This document shows positions 1 through 8,995 of a DNA stretch of 64,000 nucleotides, piece after piece. Below the pieces are notes generated by a model. The model worked only from the letters and a program-made list of their open reading frames with translations. It ran no database searches and was not told the origin of the DNA. The stretch's first letter is position 1; every line of letters starts with the position of its first letter. Source of the DNA: Natronococcus pandeyae (lineage in GTDB: Archaea > Halobacteriota > Halobacteria > Halobacteriales > Natrialbaceae); NCBI RefSeq assembly GCF_008122205.1, contig NZ_PHNJ01000007.1, positions 62,001 to 126,000 of the forward strand. The letters run 5' to 3'. Made by a program: the position numbers and the translations under genes.

Positions 1-285
1 CAGCGAATCGTTCCCGACGAGAAAATCGACGACCCGCAGGTCGTTCAGGAACACCACCTCCGGCCGGAACGGCGAGCGGAGAGTCCGACGGTGATGCTCT
101 GTCGGCCGTGTCACAGGCAGATTCATGCGGTGTTCGCGAACGAGGAACTTCGGGAGACGTACGATACGATCGACGCGCTGCAGTCGGCGGACCGCCTGCA
201 GGGCTACATCGACTGGATACGGGGGACCGACAAACTCGAGATTCAGGTGACGACCAGTGACCGGATCCGAGAGCGCCGTGGGTAG
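1..285 (+). CDS. HNH endonuclease-like protein, 3' part
   Basis: The frame is open from the first base to TAG at 283-285, so 94 residues of a gene that starts outside the window are visible. A His-His pair (residues 18-19 of the visible part, EHHLRPE) is followed by C34-x-x-C37-H38 and H42 in LCRPCHRQIH. This is the layout of small HNH nucleases, with a metal- and DNA-binding beta-beta-alpha fold. The tail contains YIDWIRGTDKL and RIRERRG, the usual end of short haloarchaeal HNH proteins. Whether it cuts DNA cannot be told from this part, and the neighbouring context is cut off. Confidence 0.75.
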   Translation, partial: QRIVPDEKIDDPQVVQEHHLRPERRAESPTVMLCRPCHRQIHAVFANEELRETYDTIDALQSADRLQGYIDWIRGTDKLEIQVTTSDRIRERRG

Positions 286-487
286 CCGTCGTCGCTCCGG
301 ATACCGTCGGCGTTCCTTGGTCGCAGACGACCGTCGTCGACCAGTAGCACCTCGTTGGCGCTCTCGGGCGCTCGAGCGCTCGAACGATCGAACCCGCTCT
401 CGATGTCGCGCGATCCGCAACTCGGTTTTTCGAACCGTTGTCAAGTGGAATTGATAACTATCGTTCGGAACGTTGTTAAAATAATTA

Positions 488-497
488 TGTATTATTA
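488..497 (+). promoter_or_regulatory. TATA-like box of the alpha-amylase gene
   Basis: An AT-rich stretch (TGTATTATTA) lies 27-36 bases before the ATG at 524, embedded in a longer AT-rich run from about 474. This spacing fits a haloarchaeal promoter that gives a leaderless or nearly leaderless transcript. Confidence 0.45.
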
Positions 498-523
498 CGT
501 CACCCGTTATATCAGCGAACGGA

Positions 524-2047
524 ATGCGTCAGAATCACAGTCAGACAGGATCCGGTGACGGAGCGAACGCGAGCACGAGCCGACGCGACGTGCTTCGAGC
601 GAGCGCGGCGTTGGGTGCGGTGACGCTCTCCGGCGTCGGCCTGGGTTCGAACGGTGCGGCCGCGTTACCGAATCGATCGACGATCGACGACGGGACGGTT
701 GGCTACCAGTACTTTCACCGGCGGTGGACCGAGATCGAAGCCGACCTCGAGCGGGTCGCCGAACTGGGCGTCGACGCGATCTGGATCCCCCAGCCCGCGG
801 TATCGAAGTTGAGTTGGGAGACCCAGACCTACCAGGATCAGGACGGATTCTACGAGGGCGAGGAATCCGCCTACGGCCGCGAACGCGACCCGCACCCGCC
901 GCTGGGCTACCAGCCGATCGACCTGCGCGACTTCGACTCCGCGCACGGCACCGAGGACGAACTCGCGTCGTTGATCGAGACCGCACACGACCACGACGTC
1001 GACGTCATCGTCGACGTAGTCCTGAACCACATGGCGAACCCGAACGGGCCCGACGGGCGAGTCGACTACCCGCAGTTCGACCTCGGCGAACACTTCCACG
1101 ACTACGGGACGCTGTGGGACGACTGCGAACTCGAGGGGGAGCAGGCCCAGTACGAGTGTGATCTCCTCGGGTTGCCGTCGCTCGACGTCGAGCACCCGGA
1201 GGTGCGGGAGGCCCACGAGGCCTACCTCGAGAAGATCGCCGATCTCGGTGCCGACGGACTCCGCATCGACGCCGCTGCCCACGTCTGGCCGTACTACTTC
1301 GAGGAGTACGTCAACCAGTGGGCTGACGACCTCGACCTCTGGCGCGTCGGCGAAATCTGGGAGGAAGCGGACGTCGACCGACTCCTCGAGTTCGCCGACA
1401 CCGGAATGACCGTCTTCGACTTCCCGCTGTACCGGGCGATCGTCGAGACCTTCGAGGGCGGTAGCTTCGCGGAGCTCTCCCAGGAGACCGCTCGAGGAGT
1501 CGTCCACGAGGACCCCGACGTCGCCGTCACGTTCGTCCAGAATCACGACACCGTCGGGCCTGCCGTCGAACCGAACGAGGAGGAGGGGCGGGCGGTCGAA
1601 CTCGCCGAAGCGTTCGTCCTCGCGTACGCGGGCATGCCGATGCTCTACCGGGGCGGCGCCGAGGCGCGTCCGGAACTCGAGGACGACGGCTTACAGGACC
1701 TCGTCTGGATCTCGAACCACCTCGCCCACGGAGACGTGATCGACCGCGAGGTCACCGAGGACGTCTACGTCTTCGAACGCGAGCGGAACCTGCTGGCCGC
1801 GATCAACAAGGGCGAGTCGGCGGCCGAACACACCGTCGAGACCTCGTGGCGGAATCGAACGCTCGTCGATCACGCCGGTCACGGCGACGACGTCGAGGTC
1901 GATCGAGACGGGATGGCCACCCTCGAGGTTCCCGCCGAGAGCTGGGTCATGTACGCCCCGTGTCCCTCGAAAGGGGCGAAGAATCCGCCAGAACACGCGG
2001 AGTCCTCGAACGCTGACGAACGAACGTGTCGCCCCGGGAAGCGATAG
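524..2047 (+). CDS. Tat-exported alpha-amylase (GH13)
   Basis: This is a 507-residue extracellular starch hydrolase, an alpha-1,4-glucan endo-hydrolase of family GH13. The N-terminus has a twin-arginine signal (SRRDVLRAS, residues 19-27) followed by a small hydrophobic stretch rich in Ala/Gly, so it should be exported folded. All four GH13 regions are visible: D164VVLNH, G245LRIDAAAH with nucleophile D249, GE277IW with the acid/base, and QNHD342. A C-terminal beta-sandwich-like part follows, and the protein ends in a short polar tail with Cys. The ATG at 524 is the only start that keeps the Tat signal. It stands alone, with no maltose transporter or pullulanase beside it. Starch is the family's usual substrate; exact product specificity is inferred only. 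Confidence 0.93.
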   Translation: MRQNHSQTGSGDGANASTSRRDVLRASAALGAVTLSGVGLGSNGAAALPNRSTIDDGTVGYQYFHRRWTEIEADLERVAELGVDAIWIPQPAVSKLSWETQTYQDQDGFYEGEESAYGRERDPHPPLGYQPIDLRDFDSAHGTEDELASLIETAHDHDVDVIVDVVLNHMANPNGPDGRVDYPQFDLGEHFHDYGTLWDDCELEGEQAQYECDLLGLPSLDVEHPEVREAHEAYLEKIADLGADGLRIDAAAHVWPYYFEEYVNQWADDLDLWRVGEIWEEADVDRLLEFADTGMTVFDFPLYRAIVETFEGGSFAELSQETARGVVHEDPDVAVTFVQNHDTVGPAVEPNEEEGRAVELAEAFVLAYAGMPMLYRGGAEARPELEDDGLQDLVWISNHLAHGDVIDREVTEDVYVFERERNLLAAINKGESAAEHTVETSWRNRTLVDHAGHGDDVEVDRDGMATLEVPAESWVMYAPCPSKGAKNPPEHAESSNADERTCRPGKR

Positions 2048-2234
2048 CCCTCAGTTCCGGGGGACGATTCGATAGCCCTGAGACCTGCACGTGACTGTCG
2101 TCGGGCCCCGTGGCTCCACTCATACGGTCGGTTGAAAGTCGGTTCCGAGGCGACTGCGAACCGCCGTGCGGTTGCACCGGTGCCCAGTTACAACCGACCG
2201 TATCAGTAACGGCGCCGCCGAACGTGGCGGCACG

Positions 2235-2242
2235 TTTTTTAG
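2235..2242 (+). promoter_or_regulatory. TATA-like box before the TRAM protein gene
   Basis: TTTTTTAG lies 24-31 bases before the GTG at 2266. It supports that start over upstream in-frame starts, which would place the promoter inside the coding region. Confidence 0.45.
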
Positions 2243-2265
2243 TAGCTGGTAGAAATACTAGCGGT

Positions 2266-2592
2266 GTGGGACGCTATCAGCCGGGAAAACACGACTCGTT
2301 CATCAAATGTGACACACCTCGATGCGGGGCGAACAACGCTCCAGAGGGGTCTGCAGAGTACGAGACCGAGTGTTGGCGATGCGGGGAGTCTCTAAGCGGG
2401 AAACCCGAACCGGGCGACGAGGTTACCGTCGACATCGTCGACAGAAAATCCGACGGAACGCTCGTCTGCAAGATGGAGAACGGGTTCGTCCTCTTTCTCG
2501 AGGAAGACACGTCGGCGATCGAGGCCACCGTTCGGGTCACCTCCGTGAGCGATACCTCCGGGCAAGCAGAACTCGTCGAAACGGAACTGTAG
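2266..2592 (+). CDS. Zinc-knuckle TRAM-domain protein
   Basis: A 108-residue protein starting at GTG 2266, chosen because a TATA-like box sits 24-31 bases upstream and the upstream in-frame sequence is not acidic. Residues 15-39 hold two cysteine pairs (C15-x4-C20 and C36-x2-C39), probably one zinc knuckle. Residues 46-108 read as a TRAM domain (PGDEVTVDIVDRKSDGTLV... through VRVTSVSDTSGQAE), a small beta-barrel that binds RNA. TRAM-only proteins are common in haloarchaea and are thought to act as RNA chaperones or in RNA modification. The fused zinc knuckle suggests extra RNA or protein contact. It is monocistronic. Confidence 0.8.
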   Translation: MGRYQPGKHDSFIKCDTPRCGANNAPEGSAEYETECWRCGESLSGKPEPGDEVTVDIVDRKSDGTLVCKMENGFVLFLEEDTSAIEATVRVTSVSDTSGQAELVETEL

Positions 2593-2846
2593 CTGGAGAG
2601 GGTCGTATCGATTGCTCGCTGTAGCCGTCTGAAGCCGTGACGGACGTCGATCTGGGTCAGTGACGGACGTCGGTCGTCGACGACGCCCTCGAGTTCGCTA
2701 GCGACACCCCACTTCCTGCAGTCAATCGATCGGCTCCGCAGCGCCCGCAACTCGGACGCTCGGTTCCAGGAGCATCGACCGACTCGCGCCGTCGTGTCGC
2801 TTCTCCGGACGCTGACCGGGTCGCCGCGTGCCGCCGATCGAGCCCG

Positions 2847-3092
2847 TTACCCTCCGTGTTTTCGATACCAGACTCGAGCACCGACTGGCGACTCGCCCTC
2901 GTCGAGGTCCAGCCTGCTCAGTACTAACTCCCGGATCGCGACCGTAACGACGAGTTCGACTGGCTCTCCGTCGTCGGTCTGGACCTTGAAGACGCAGTGT
3001 CCATCCCGATCGTGGATGTGTTCGATCGTCCCGACAGACCACCGGTCGAGGTCGTGTGTCGGTTTTCGTGCGTGGATGCGGTCGTGGGCCAT
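2847..3092 (-). CDS. Small acidic haloarchaeal protein of unknown function
   Basis: An 81-residue frame beginning at the ATG at 3092 (an alternative ATG lies two codons upstream at 3098). Composition is typically halophilic: acidic, with alternating Val/Glu beta-strand patterns (VFKVQTDDGEPVELVVTV) and a C-terminal VGARVWYRKHGG. This resembles a single small beta-barrel domain conserved among haloarchaea, but I do not recognise a characterised function. A TTTTAGT stretch lies only about 10 bases upstream of the start, closer than a normal TATA box, so the start or promoter is uncertain. It is transcribed toward the TRAM gene, which runs convergently. Confidence 0.6.
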   Translation of the reverse strand: MAHDRIHARKPTHDLDRWSVGTIEHIHDRDGHCVFKVQTDDGEPVELVVTVAIRELVLSRLDLDEGESPVGARVWYRKHGG

Positions 3093-3469
3093 ATGCAACT
3101 AAAAGCCGGGCAGGCAGTTGAGGGTCGTGGCTCCGAGAGGAGCCGTGCGTTCACTGTCCGGTCCCGCGTCTCGTCTTTCAGCAAAAGAGCCGCGCGTACG
3201 AAGCGGCGAGGAGATCAGGCGAACAGCGGTGCAGGCTGTTGCCCCCTCGTGTAGAACGTTCATCGCTCCTCGACGTGGTACGGTAGAGACTCGAGCGAGA
3301 CAACGTTACTGGGACGGGAGTCGAATCCGGCGGCCAACGTCGATATCTCGACCAGTCCCGCAACCGTTCCCAGAACGGGAGGCGAACTCCGGTCGGGAGC
3401 CGTCGCCGCTCGAGCGCTCAAACGGGCGAACGTCCCACACGACGAGGTGCATTCGGGGACTGCAATCGG
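3093..3469. other. Intergenic region 3093-3469, nothing recognised
   Basis: No convincing coding frame, tRNA or repeat is seen. Open frames here have Arg/Ser-rich shadow composition. The stretch leads into the rearrangement scar at about 3590. Confidence 0.4.
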
Positions 3470-3592
3470 TTAGTCATTCGTGTAGAGTGTCAGTGTGTAT
3501 ATCACGTCGCCGTCGATCTCGACGGTTTCCTCCAGCGTCGGGTAGCCGTCCGCCTCCGCGGTAAGCGTGTACTCACCGTCCTCGACCGCCCG
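3470..3592 (-). pseudogene. C-terminal fragment of a PEGA-like domain protein
   Basis: On the minus strand, about 40 codons before TAA (3470-3472) read VEDGEYTLTAEADGYPTLEE and continue through VEIDGDVIYTLTLYTND. This is the edge-strand pattern of PEGA or carboxypeptidase-regulatory-like surface domains. A stop codon lies a few codons upstream of this segment and there is no start, so the rest of the gene is missing. The break coincides with the break of the plus-strand SNase/DUF4350 fragment at about 3588, which suggests one recombination event joined two truncated genes head to head. Confidence 0.55.
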
Positions 3593-4547
3593 CGTCTACT
3601 CCTCGGGCTTTTCGACTCACGACGAGTGGGCGGCTCTCGAGGAGGACGCGCTCGCCAAGGGGCGTGGCATCTGGTCGGCGGCGGAGTTCGACACCCTGGC
3701 GGAAATCCGTAACGACCCCGTCGACCGACTGTTCGTTCCGGACGCCCGGAGCGTTCACAGCGCCCGTAAGCGAGACGACGGTCGTCTCGACGAGGACCGC
3801 GTCCCCGTGTACGCGGCCGACAGCGTCGAACAGGAACTCGGTGACGGCGGCGTCGCCTACGACGACGTCCCGCTCGTGGGGGTCGACGAACAGCGCCGGG
3901 TCGGCATCGTCGGCGGCCTCACCGTTCACGAACGGTACGAGGAGAGCGAGGGCTTCGCGGACGCGAGCGAGTACGGCAACTTCCCGTTCCTCGCGAACTT
4001 GATCGCGCACCTCTCGGATGCGACGGGCGACGTCCTCGTTGCCGGCGGGCAGGGCCAGTTCAACGCCGCCGGTTCGCTCTCGCTTGAGCGCTGCCAGTTC
4101 TTCCTGCGGTATCTCGAGGGGGTCGGTATCCGGCTGCGACAGGTGAACGATCTGGCTGGAACGCTGCCGGCCGAAGACGAGACGCCACGCGCCGTCCTCG
4201 TGAGCGCACCCGCTCGCGAACTCGAGATGGAGGAAATTATCGCGCTCAGACAGTGTCGCAACGACGGCGGGGCAGTGATCCTTCTGGGCAGTGCCGACGC
4301 CGAACCGGCCCACGTCGACAAACTGAATCTGCTCGCCCGGCGGCTAAACACCGACCTCAGGTTGAACGACGACACACTCACGGACGAAACGAACAACGTC
4401 GGCGGGGAGCCGACGGTCCTCGAGACCACCGCGTTCAACGAGGCGTTCCCACTGTTCGACGCGTGCGAGCGAGACACGAAGGGAGACGGGACACCGGGGC
4501 AGGCACGTCAAACACCGCCCGACGGCGTCCATAGCGGGGACGACTAA
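3567..4547 (+). pseudogene. 5'-truncated thermonuclease-like/DUF4350-type protein
   Basis: The frame opens at a GTG at 3567, but family-like sequence starts only at about 3588 with ARVYSSGFSTHDEWAALEED and a following KGRGIW. That is the last strand-helix of a staphylococcal-nuclease fold; the catalytic part that should precede it is absent. A linker follows, then a second domain (about 3990-4470) with VLVAGGQGQFN, LERCQFFLRYLEGVG, RAVLVSAP and GGAVILLGSAD. This is a DUF4350/GATase-like Rossmann region often fused to SNase or lamin-tail modules in haloarchaea. The end at TAA 4545-4547 looks natural. Nuclease activity is not expected; the second domain could still fold if translated. Confidence 0.6.
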
Positions 4548-5089
4548 ACTCTCCAGATCACGCGTAGTTTCTCCCGTCGTCTCGTCGCCGACTTTCTCGC
4601 AGTACGGCCGCCCGCCGCGGACGGCTCTCGAACTGACTGCGCAGAGGCAGGTGACGAGGCAAATACTGAGCCAGAGCATAGGTTTTTCATGTGGTATGAC
4701 AACACAATGCACGTAGGCGCGGTACCAACGCCTGCAATCGGGCGACGAGGAATCGAAATCTGGCCCCGTTGTACCACGCCAGCGTTCGACGGTTCCTCAC
4801 TCGAGGCGGCGACCCCACCCCGATAACCCAAGCACCCAACGGTCGTGATCGCCGCCTCCATCGCCGTCACAGCGTCCCAACTTCGATACAGATTGCTCGG
4901 TTCACGTTCTGCAGACGAGGCGCGGAGTGCCGATCAAAACGGTTTGCACACCGAACGCGTCGTCGTACGGTCGGGTCTGCACTGACTCCAGGTGGCGACT
5001 ATCGCGATCGGGCTCCAGGTGATGAATTCAACTCCAACGGAGACTCCGCTATCAGAACATTTACTCACGAACCCCGAGAAGCCGTTGGT
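4548..5089. other. Intergenic region 4548-5089 with the MFS promoter
   Basis: No frame with halophilic composition is seen. The last 35 bases hold a TATA-like CATTTACTC about 24-32 bases before the GTG start of the MFS gene at 5090. Confidence 0.4.
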
Positions 5090-6400
5090 GTGAATCTGCT
5101 AACAGACCCCACGAAACGACGCTGGCTCGCGTGGGGGGCGCTGGCTCTCGTCTTCTTGCTCGTCAACGTCCACCGGCTATCGACGGCCGTGCTGTCAGAG
5201 CAGTTGACGGTCGACTTCGGCATCACGGCTGCCCAGTTGGGGACGCTTCACGCCTCGTTTTTCGTCATCTACGCGATCGTCCAGATTCCGACCGGCGCGT
5301 TAGCAGATCGGTACGGGCCGCGATACGTCGGCGCGGCCGGCGCGTTCACCCTCAGTCTCGGTGCGATCGGATTCACGGCGAGTGACGGCTACCTCGTGGC
5401 CTTTCTCTCGCGAGCGCTTATCGGCCTCGGAAGCGGCGTCATCTTCATCTCGATCCTGCGGTTCTGCGCGAACTGGTATCGGATCGACGAGTTTGCGACG
5501 ATGACGGGCCTGACCGGCGGCATCGCCGGTCTCGGGGCCATCTTCGCGACGACGCCACTGGCGGTCGCTATCGATTGGTTCGGGTGGCGCCAGACGGTGT
5601 TTGGGCTCGCCCTCCTCGGCTTCGTCGCAGGAGGTGCAGTCCTCGCGCTTACGCGGAGTTCGCCCGCTGACGCCGGCCTCGAGCCGATCGAGAACGTCCC
5701 CGAACAACCGTCAGTGACGCTCGCTGAGACGATCGACTACTTGCGAAAACTGCTCGGCGACGCCGACCAGTGGCTGCTGTCGATCATCTTCTTCTCCTCG
5801 ATGGGGACCATCCTGACGATAATCGGCCTCTGGGGCGTGCCGTACCTCGTCATCGTCTACGAACTCGACGTCACGACGGCGTCGTACTACACGCTCCTCG
5901 GGTCGGTCGGGATGCTGATCGGCGCGCCGATGGTCGGCTGGATATCGGACAGAATCGGGCGGCGATTCCTCCCGATGGCCGTCGGTCTCGGTGCGTTCGT
6001 CCTCACGCTCGCCACGGTTCCCGTCTTCGGCAACCCGCCGCTGATCGTTATCGCCGCGACGTACTTCTTCATCGGCTTCTCCCTCGGATTCGTGATGCTC
6101 TCGCTGTCGATCGTCAAAGAAAAGTATCCGCCCGAGGCGAGCGGTGTCGCCACCGCGACTGTCAACGGGGCAGGCTTTTTCGGCGCGACCGTCCTCCCGC
6201 CGCTGATGGGCATCGCACTCGACCGGTATCGAACCGGCGACGTCGTCGCAGGAACCGTCGTCTACACCGAGTTCGGGTACCGCGTCGCCTTCGCCATCAC
6301 GACCGTCGCCGTCGCGGTGGCGTTTCTCAGTTCGCTCTGGCTGTACGTCCGGGAGCAGCGCCGTGACACGGGTATCAGTGAGAGCGGTGTCACCGGATAG
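5090..6400 (+). CDS. Major facilitator superfamily transporter
   Basis: A 436-residue polytopic membrane carrier. I place the start at GTG 5090 (NLLTDPTKRRWLAWGAL...): a TATA-like box sits 24-32 bases upstream and the longer in-frame N-terminus is basic and unlike a haloarchaeal protein. About twelve hydrophobic helices are visible in two six-helix halves. The MFS loop motif A occurs in both halves (GALADRYGPR near residue 65 and GWISDRIGRR near residue 285), and the two halves are joined by a cytoplasmic loop around residues 190-215. The substrate cannot be read; related haloarchaeal carriers are annotated for anions or drugs. No linked metabolic gene gives a clue. Confidence 0.88.
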   Translation: MNLLTDPTKRRWLAWGALALVFLLVNVHRLSTAVLSEQLTVDFGITAAQLGTLHASFFVIYAIVQIPTGALADRYGPRYVGAAGAFTLSLGAIGFTASDGYLVAFLSRALIGLGSGVIFISILRFCANWYRIDEFATMTGLTGGIAGLGAIFATTPLAVAIDWFGWRQTVFGLALLGFVAGGAVLALTRSSPADAGLEPIENVPEQPSVTLAETIDYLRKLLGDADQWLLSIIFFSSMGTILTIIGLWGVPYLVIVYELDVTTASYYTLLGSVGMLIGAPMVGWISDRIGRRFLPMAVGLGAFVLTLATVPVFGNPPLIVIAATYFFIGFSLGFVMLSLSIVKEKYPPEASGVATATVNGAGFFGATVLPPLMGIALDRYRTGDVVAGTVVYTEFGYRVAFAITTVAVAVAFLSSLWLYVREQRRDTGISESGVTG

Positions 6401-6567
6401 CTGGCAGTCTTGCTGTCTGCCTCGAACGTCACCCTGCCCACGGGGTACTGGGTCAGATTTTAGGAAGGGTCTCGGATTTGACTCCTGGCGACGCAGCCAG
6501 CAATACACTTATCTGCACACCGTGGAGTGTCAATGTATCAATACAAGAATCGTGAGTAGACTGTTAG

Positions 6568-6810
6568 TTATCGCTGATGCGCTTGCCGGAGTGCATCTGC
6601 GATCGCTGTTCCGGAAATTCGAATGTATTTCTGGGCAGTGGCGAGATCGCTCCACCCCATCAAGGCCTGAAGCGGAACTGGCGCAACTCCCTGATAGGCG
6701 TGATAGCTCGCAGCGGTTGCTCGCAAACAGTGTGGGTAGACGCGCCCCCGGAGATCGGCAGTCTCCGCAGCTTCGTTCCCGTCTATTGATCGTCGAGCGC
6801 GAATGTGGAA
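6568..6810 (-). pseudogene. C-terminal remnant of a tyrosine recombinase/integrase
   Basis: The last 80 or so codons before TAA (6568-6570) carry the catalytic end of a phage-type integrase: RVYPHCLRATAASYHAYQGV with the H-x-x-R box, LMGWSD where many families have a second His, and AQKYIRISG with the nucleophilic Tyr. Family members are 300 or more residues, so the catalytic Arg I region and the core-binding domain are missing, and the sequence upstream of about 6810 is unrelated. This is a decayed integrase directly beside the low-GC SelO gene. Confidence 0.7.
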
Positions 6811-6956
6811 ATATTCAAAATTGAGATTGTTCGACAGTGCTGAATATAGAGCGTGTATGCAGCACACGCCAATTTGAACCTCTCCAATCGATCGATCCTT
6901 AACATTTTCAAGGGCAAGATTATTAAAGGGAGCAACATAATATTATATGAAAATAA

Positions 6957-8351
6957 ATGGCCTTTTCATTTGATACCACTTACAAAAATTTAGACTCGAA
7001 TCTCTATTCGAGAGTAACGCGCAAAAGTATCGCTAATCCCGAAATTTTGGTTCTTAATGACGGGCTATGTGCTGATCTTGGATTGGATACAGCGGAGCTC
7101 AATGCTAAAATTCTAGCAGGCCAGGACCTCCTGGAAGAACCAATCGCCCAAGCATATGCAGGCCACCAGTATGGCAGTTTTACCGTCCTGGGCGACGGGA
7201 GAGCGATGATACTCGGCGAACATGTACACGATGGTAATAGATACGATATTCAACTGAAAGGGTCTGGTCGAACGCCGTACTCCAGAAGGGGCGATGGCAA
7301 CGCAACTGTCAGCTCGATGCTCAGAGAGTATCTGTATTCATATGCGATGCAGGCTCTAAATATCAATACATCGAGGAGTCTGGCAGTCGTCGAAACTGAC
7401 GAAGCAGTCGAACGACGGCGGACAGAACCTGGAGCCATCCTTGTCCGAGTGATGAACAGCCACATTCGATACGGGACCTTCCAGTATGTTGCAGGCCAAG
7501 CATCCGACGAACTACAGCGATTCACTGACTATGTTATTGACAGGCACTACCCACAGCTAAATGCAAAGCAGCGTACATACATAGAGTTCTTCGATGCAGT
7601 CATGCAGTCGTCGATTGAGATGGTTGTTGACTGGCTGCGTGTCGGATTCATCCATGGCGTCATGAATACGGACAACATGAGTATCGATGGAGAAACATTT
7701 GATTACGGACCCTGTGCCTTCATGAATTACTATGATGAGGAGACGGTCTTCAGCTCAATCGATAAGCACGGGCGATATGCATTCGGAAACCAGCGACCAA
7801 TCTTGCGGTGGAATCTTGAACGGTTCGCAGAGGCACTCCAACCGCTGTGTACACAATCAGCGCTCATGTATGATGAACTCAAAGTCAAACTAGACGAATT
7901 TGAGGATCGATTTGATGCGCAATACTACACGATGATGCGGAAGAAACTGGGGATCAACTCAGATGGCGAAGAAGAACTCGTCGATGAATTCCTGGGGTGG
8001 CTTCGCAAATCGAACGCAGACTATACCAATACGTTCCTCGAATTAGAGACGCCTGGTACGTTTGATGACCCAGTGTTTGCAACTGCAGAATTCGAACAGC
8101 TTAGGGATAAATTGGCTGCTGTCGGCCTAGATGAGGAGTTGATGCAGGAATCCAATCCGCGGTATATCCCCCGCAACTACCAGGTTGAAGAGGCATTGGA
8201 TGAGTATCTCGAGACTGGGGATCTATCCAAATTCAAGGGGTTATTGACCGTATTGGAAAACCCCTATACATCGAAGGATATGGGTTCACAATTCCAGCAA
8301 CCACCGCCACGAGAATTCGATGCAGAGTATACAACGTACTGTAATACTTGA
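6957..8351 (+). CDS. selO: SelO-family protein adenylyltransferase (AMPylating pseudokinase)
   Basis: A 464-residue SelO/YdiU homologue. Characterised members transfer AMP from ATP to Ser/Thr/Tyr of target proteins during redox stress. Visible signatures are YAGHQYG (near 66-72), the nucleotide loop LKGSGRTPYSRRGDG (100-114), HGVMNTDN (near 234) with the metal-binding Asn, D249YGPC with the DFG-like Asp, NQRP, and RYIPRNYQVEEAL in the C-terminal part. It ends in TYCNT, so one Cys of the redox pair described in bacteria is missing or shifted. Length is close to E. coli SelO. Base composition is visibly AT-richer and the protein less acidic than its neighbours, and it lies beside an integrase remnant; horizontal gain is likely. 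An AATATTATA box lies just upstream. Confidence 0.9.
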   Translation: MAFSFDTTYKNLDSNLYSRVTRKSIANPEILVLNDGLCADLGLDTAELNAKILAGQDLLEEPIAQAYAGHQYGSFTVLGDGRAMILGEHVHDGNRYDIQLKGSGRTPYSRRGDGNATVSSMLREYLYSYAMQALNINTSRSLAVVETDEAVERRRTEPGAILVRVMNSHIRYGTFQYVAGQASDELQRFTDYVIDRHYPQLNAKQRTYIEFFDAVMQSSIEMVVDWLRVGFIHGVMNTDNMSIDGETFDYGPCAFMNYYDEETVFSSIDKHGRYAFGNQRPILRWNLERFAEALQPLCTQSALMYDELKVKLDEFEDRFDAQYYTMMRKKLGINSDGEEELVDEFLGWLRKSNADYTNTFLELETPGTFDDPVFATAEFEQLRDKLAAVGLDEELMQESNPRYIPRNYQVEEALDEYLETGDLSKFKGLLTVLENPYTSKDMGSQFQQPPPREFDAEYTTYCNT

Positions 8352-8721
8352 ACGAATATGATCAAAATGAATACAGTCATCGATTTTAGCTGTCGCAAGC
8401 GGTTCCATCTCCTCGATACCATCGCAAACTGTCAGTAAGGCTGGCCGATCCGCAGCTCCGCGAGGAGTATGAGTTTCCGCTTGGGTTGGAGTATTCTCTA
8501 TTGCTCAGGCTGGGACGCTATCATCGGGCGAGCGGTGGTTGCTGTCGGCGAACTGCTGGGCATTGCCGATTGAGAGAGCAGCATTCGCAAATGCATGACA
8601 CGCGCTCTCTATTCAGCACGATATTTTGAACATCTATCAGACCTGATAGACCGTTCAACGTTCAATAAGCACAGCTACGTATCGGTTGGTTCACTAAAGG
8701 AGGGATGATTTCGGAGAACAG
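8352..8721. other. Intergenic region 8352-8721 after selO
   Basis: AT-richer sequence like the selO island. Broken short frames are present but none matches a family I recognise. The segment CGTTCAACGTTCAA near 8656 resembles the TGAACGTTCA palindrome before the TetR gene, but is imperfect. Confidence 0.35.
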
Positions 8722-8925
8722 CTATTCATTTCCGTTGACTGATTCGGGGAACGGTTTTTCCACTTCCATAATCGTAATTTCCAGGTCGGGGAGATCACCG
8801 TTTGGGAATCGGCAGTCCCAGCTACCTGTGACGGAAACACTGTTTTTCATCGCATCTGTGACGACCGTCTGAAGCGCCGTGTGAAACTCCGGTTCGGTCT
8901 CGAGAGAGGAATACTGTTCACACAT
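8722..8925 (-). CDS. Small conserved-looking protein of unknown function
   Basis: A 67-residue acidic protein. Residues 13-33 form a helix (EFHTALQTVVTDAMKNSVSV), followed by a strand pair (GSWDCRFPNGDLPDLEITIMEV) and a short tail. The pattern 'VxVxGSWDCR...G..PDxExTIxEV' is familiar from short haloarchaeal proteins that look like isolated output domains, but no function is known to me. The ATG at 8925 is supported by a TATA-like box at 8948-8955, 23-30 bases upstream. Confidence 0.6.
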   Translation of the reverse strand: MCEQYSSLETEPEFHTALQTVVTDAMKNSVSVTGSWDCRFPNGDLPDLEITIMEVEKPFPESVNGNE

Positions 8926-8947
8926 AACTAAACTATGTCATGCATCG

Positions 8948-8955
8948 TTATAATA
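8948..8955 (-). promoter_or_regulatory. TATA-like box of the 67-aa gene
   Basis: TATTATAA on the minus strand, 23-30 bases before the ATG at 8925; consistent with a leaderless transcript. Confidence 0.45.
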
Positions 8956-8995
8956 CTGATCTCAGGAATACCAGACTGTGTTGAGAATATCTACA

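Noticed and set aside
3300-3330. GGGAGTCGAATCCGG, T-arm-like
   Set aside because: The T-loop consensus is missing and no other tRNA arm is present.
6440-6510. tRNA-like 3' half (minus strand GAGTCAAATCC) with a CTGGC gacgca GCCAG hairpin
   Set aside because: The T-arm does not pair, and no acceptor, D or anticodon arm can be built; not a tRNA, and too weak as an att site.
8400-8700. Possible transposase debris after selO
   Set aside because: Frames are broken and no transposase motif (DDE or HUH) is visible.
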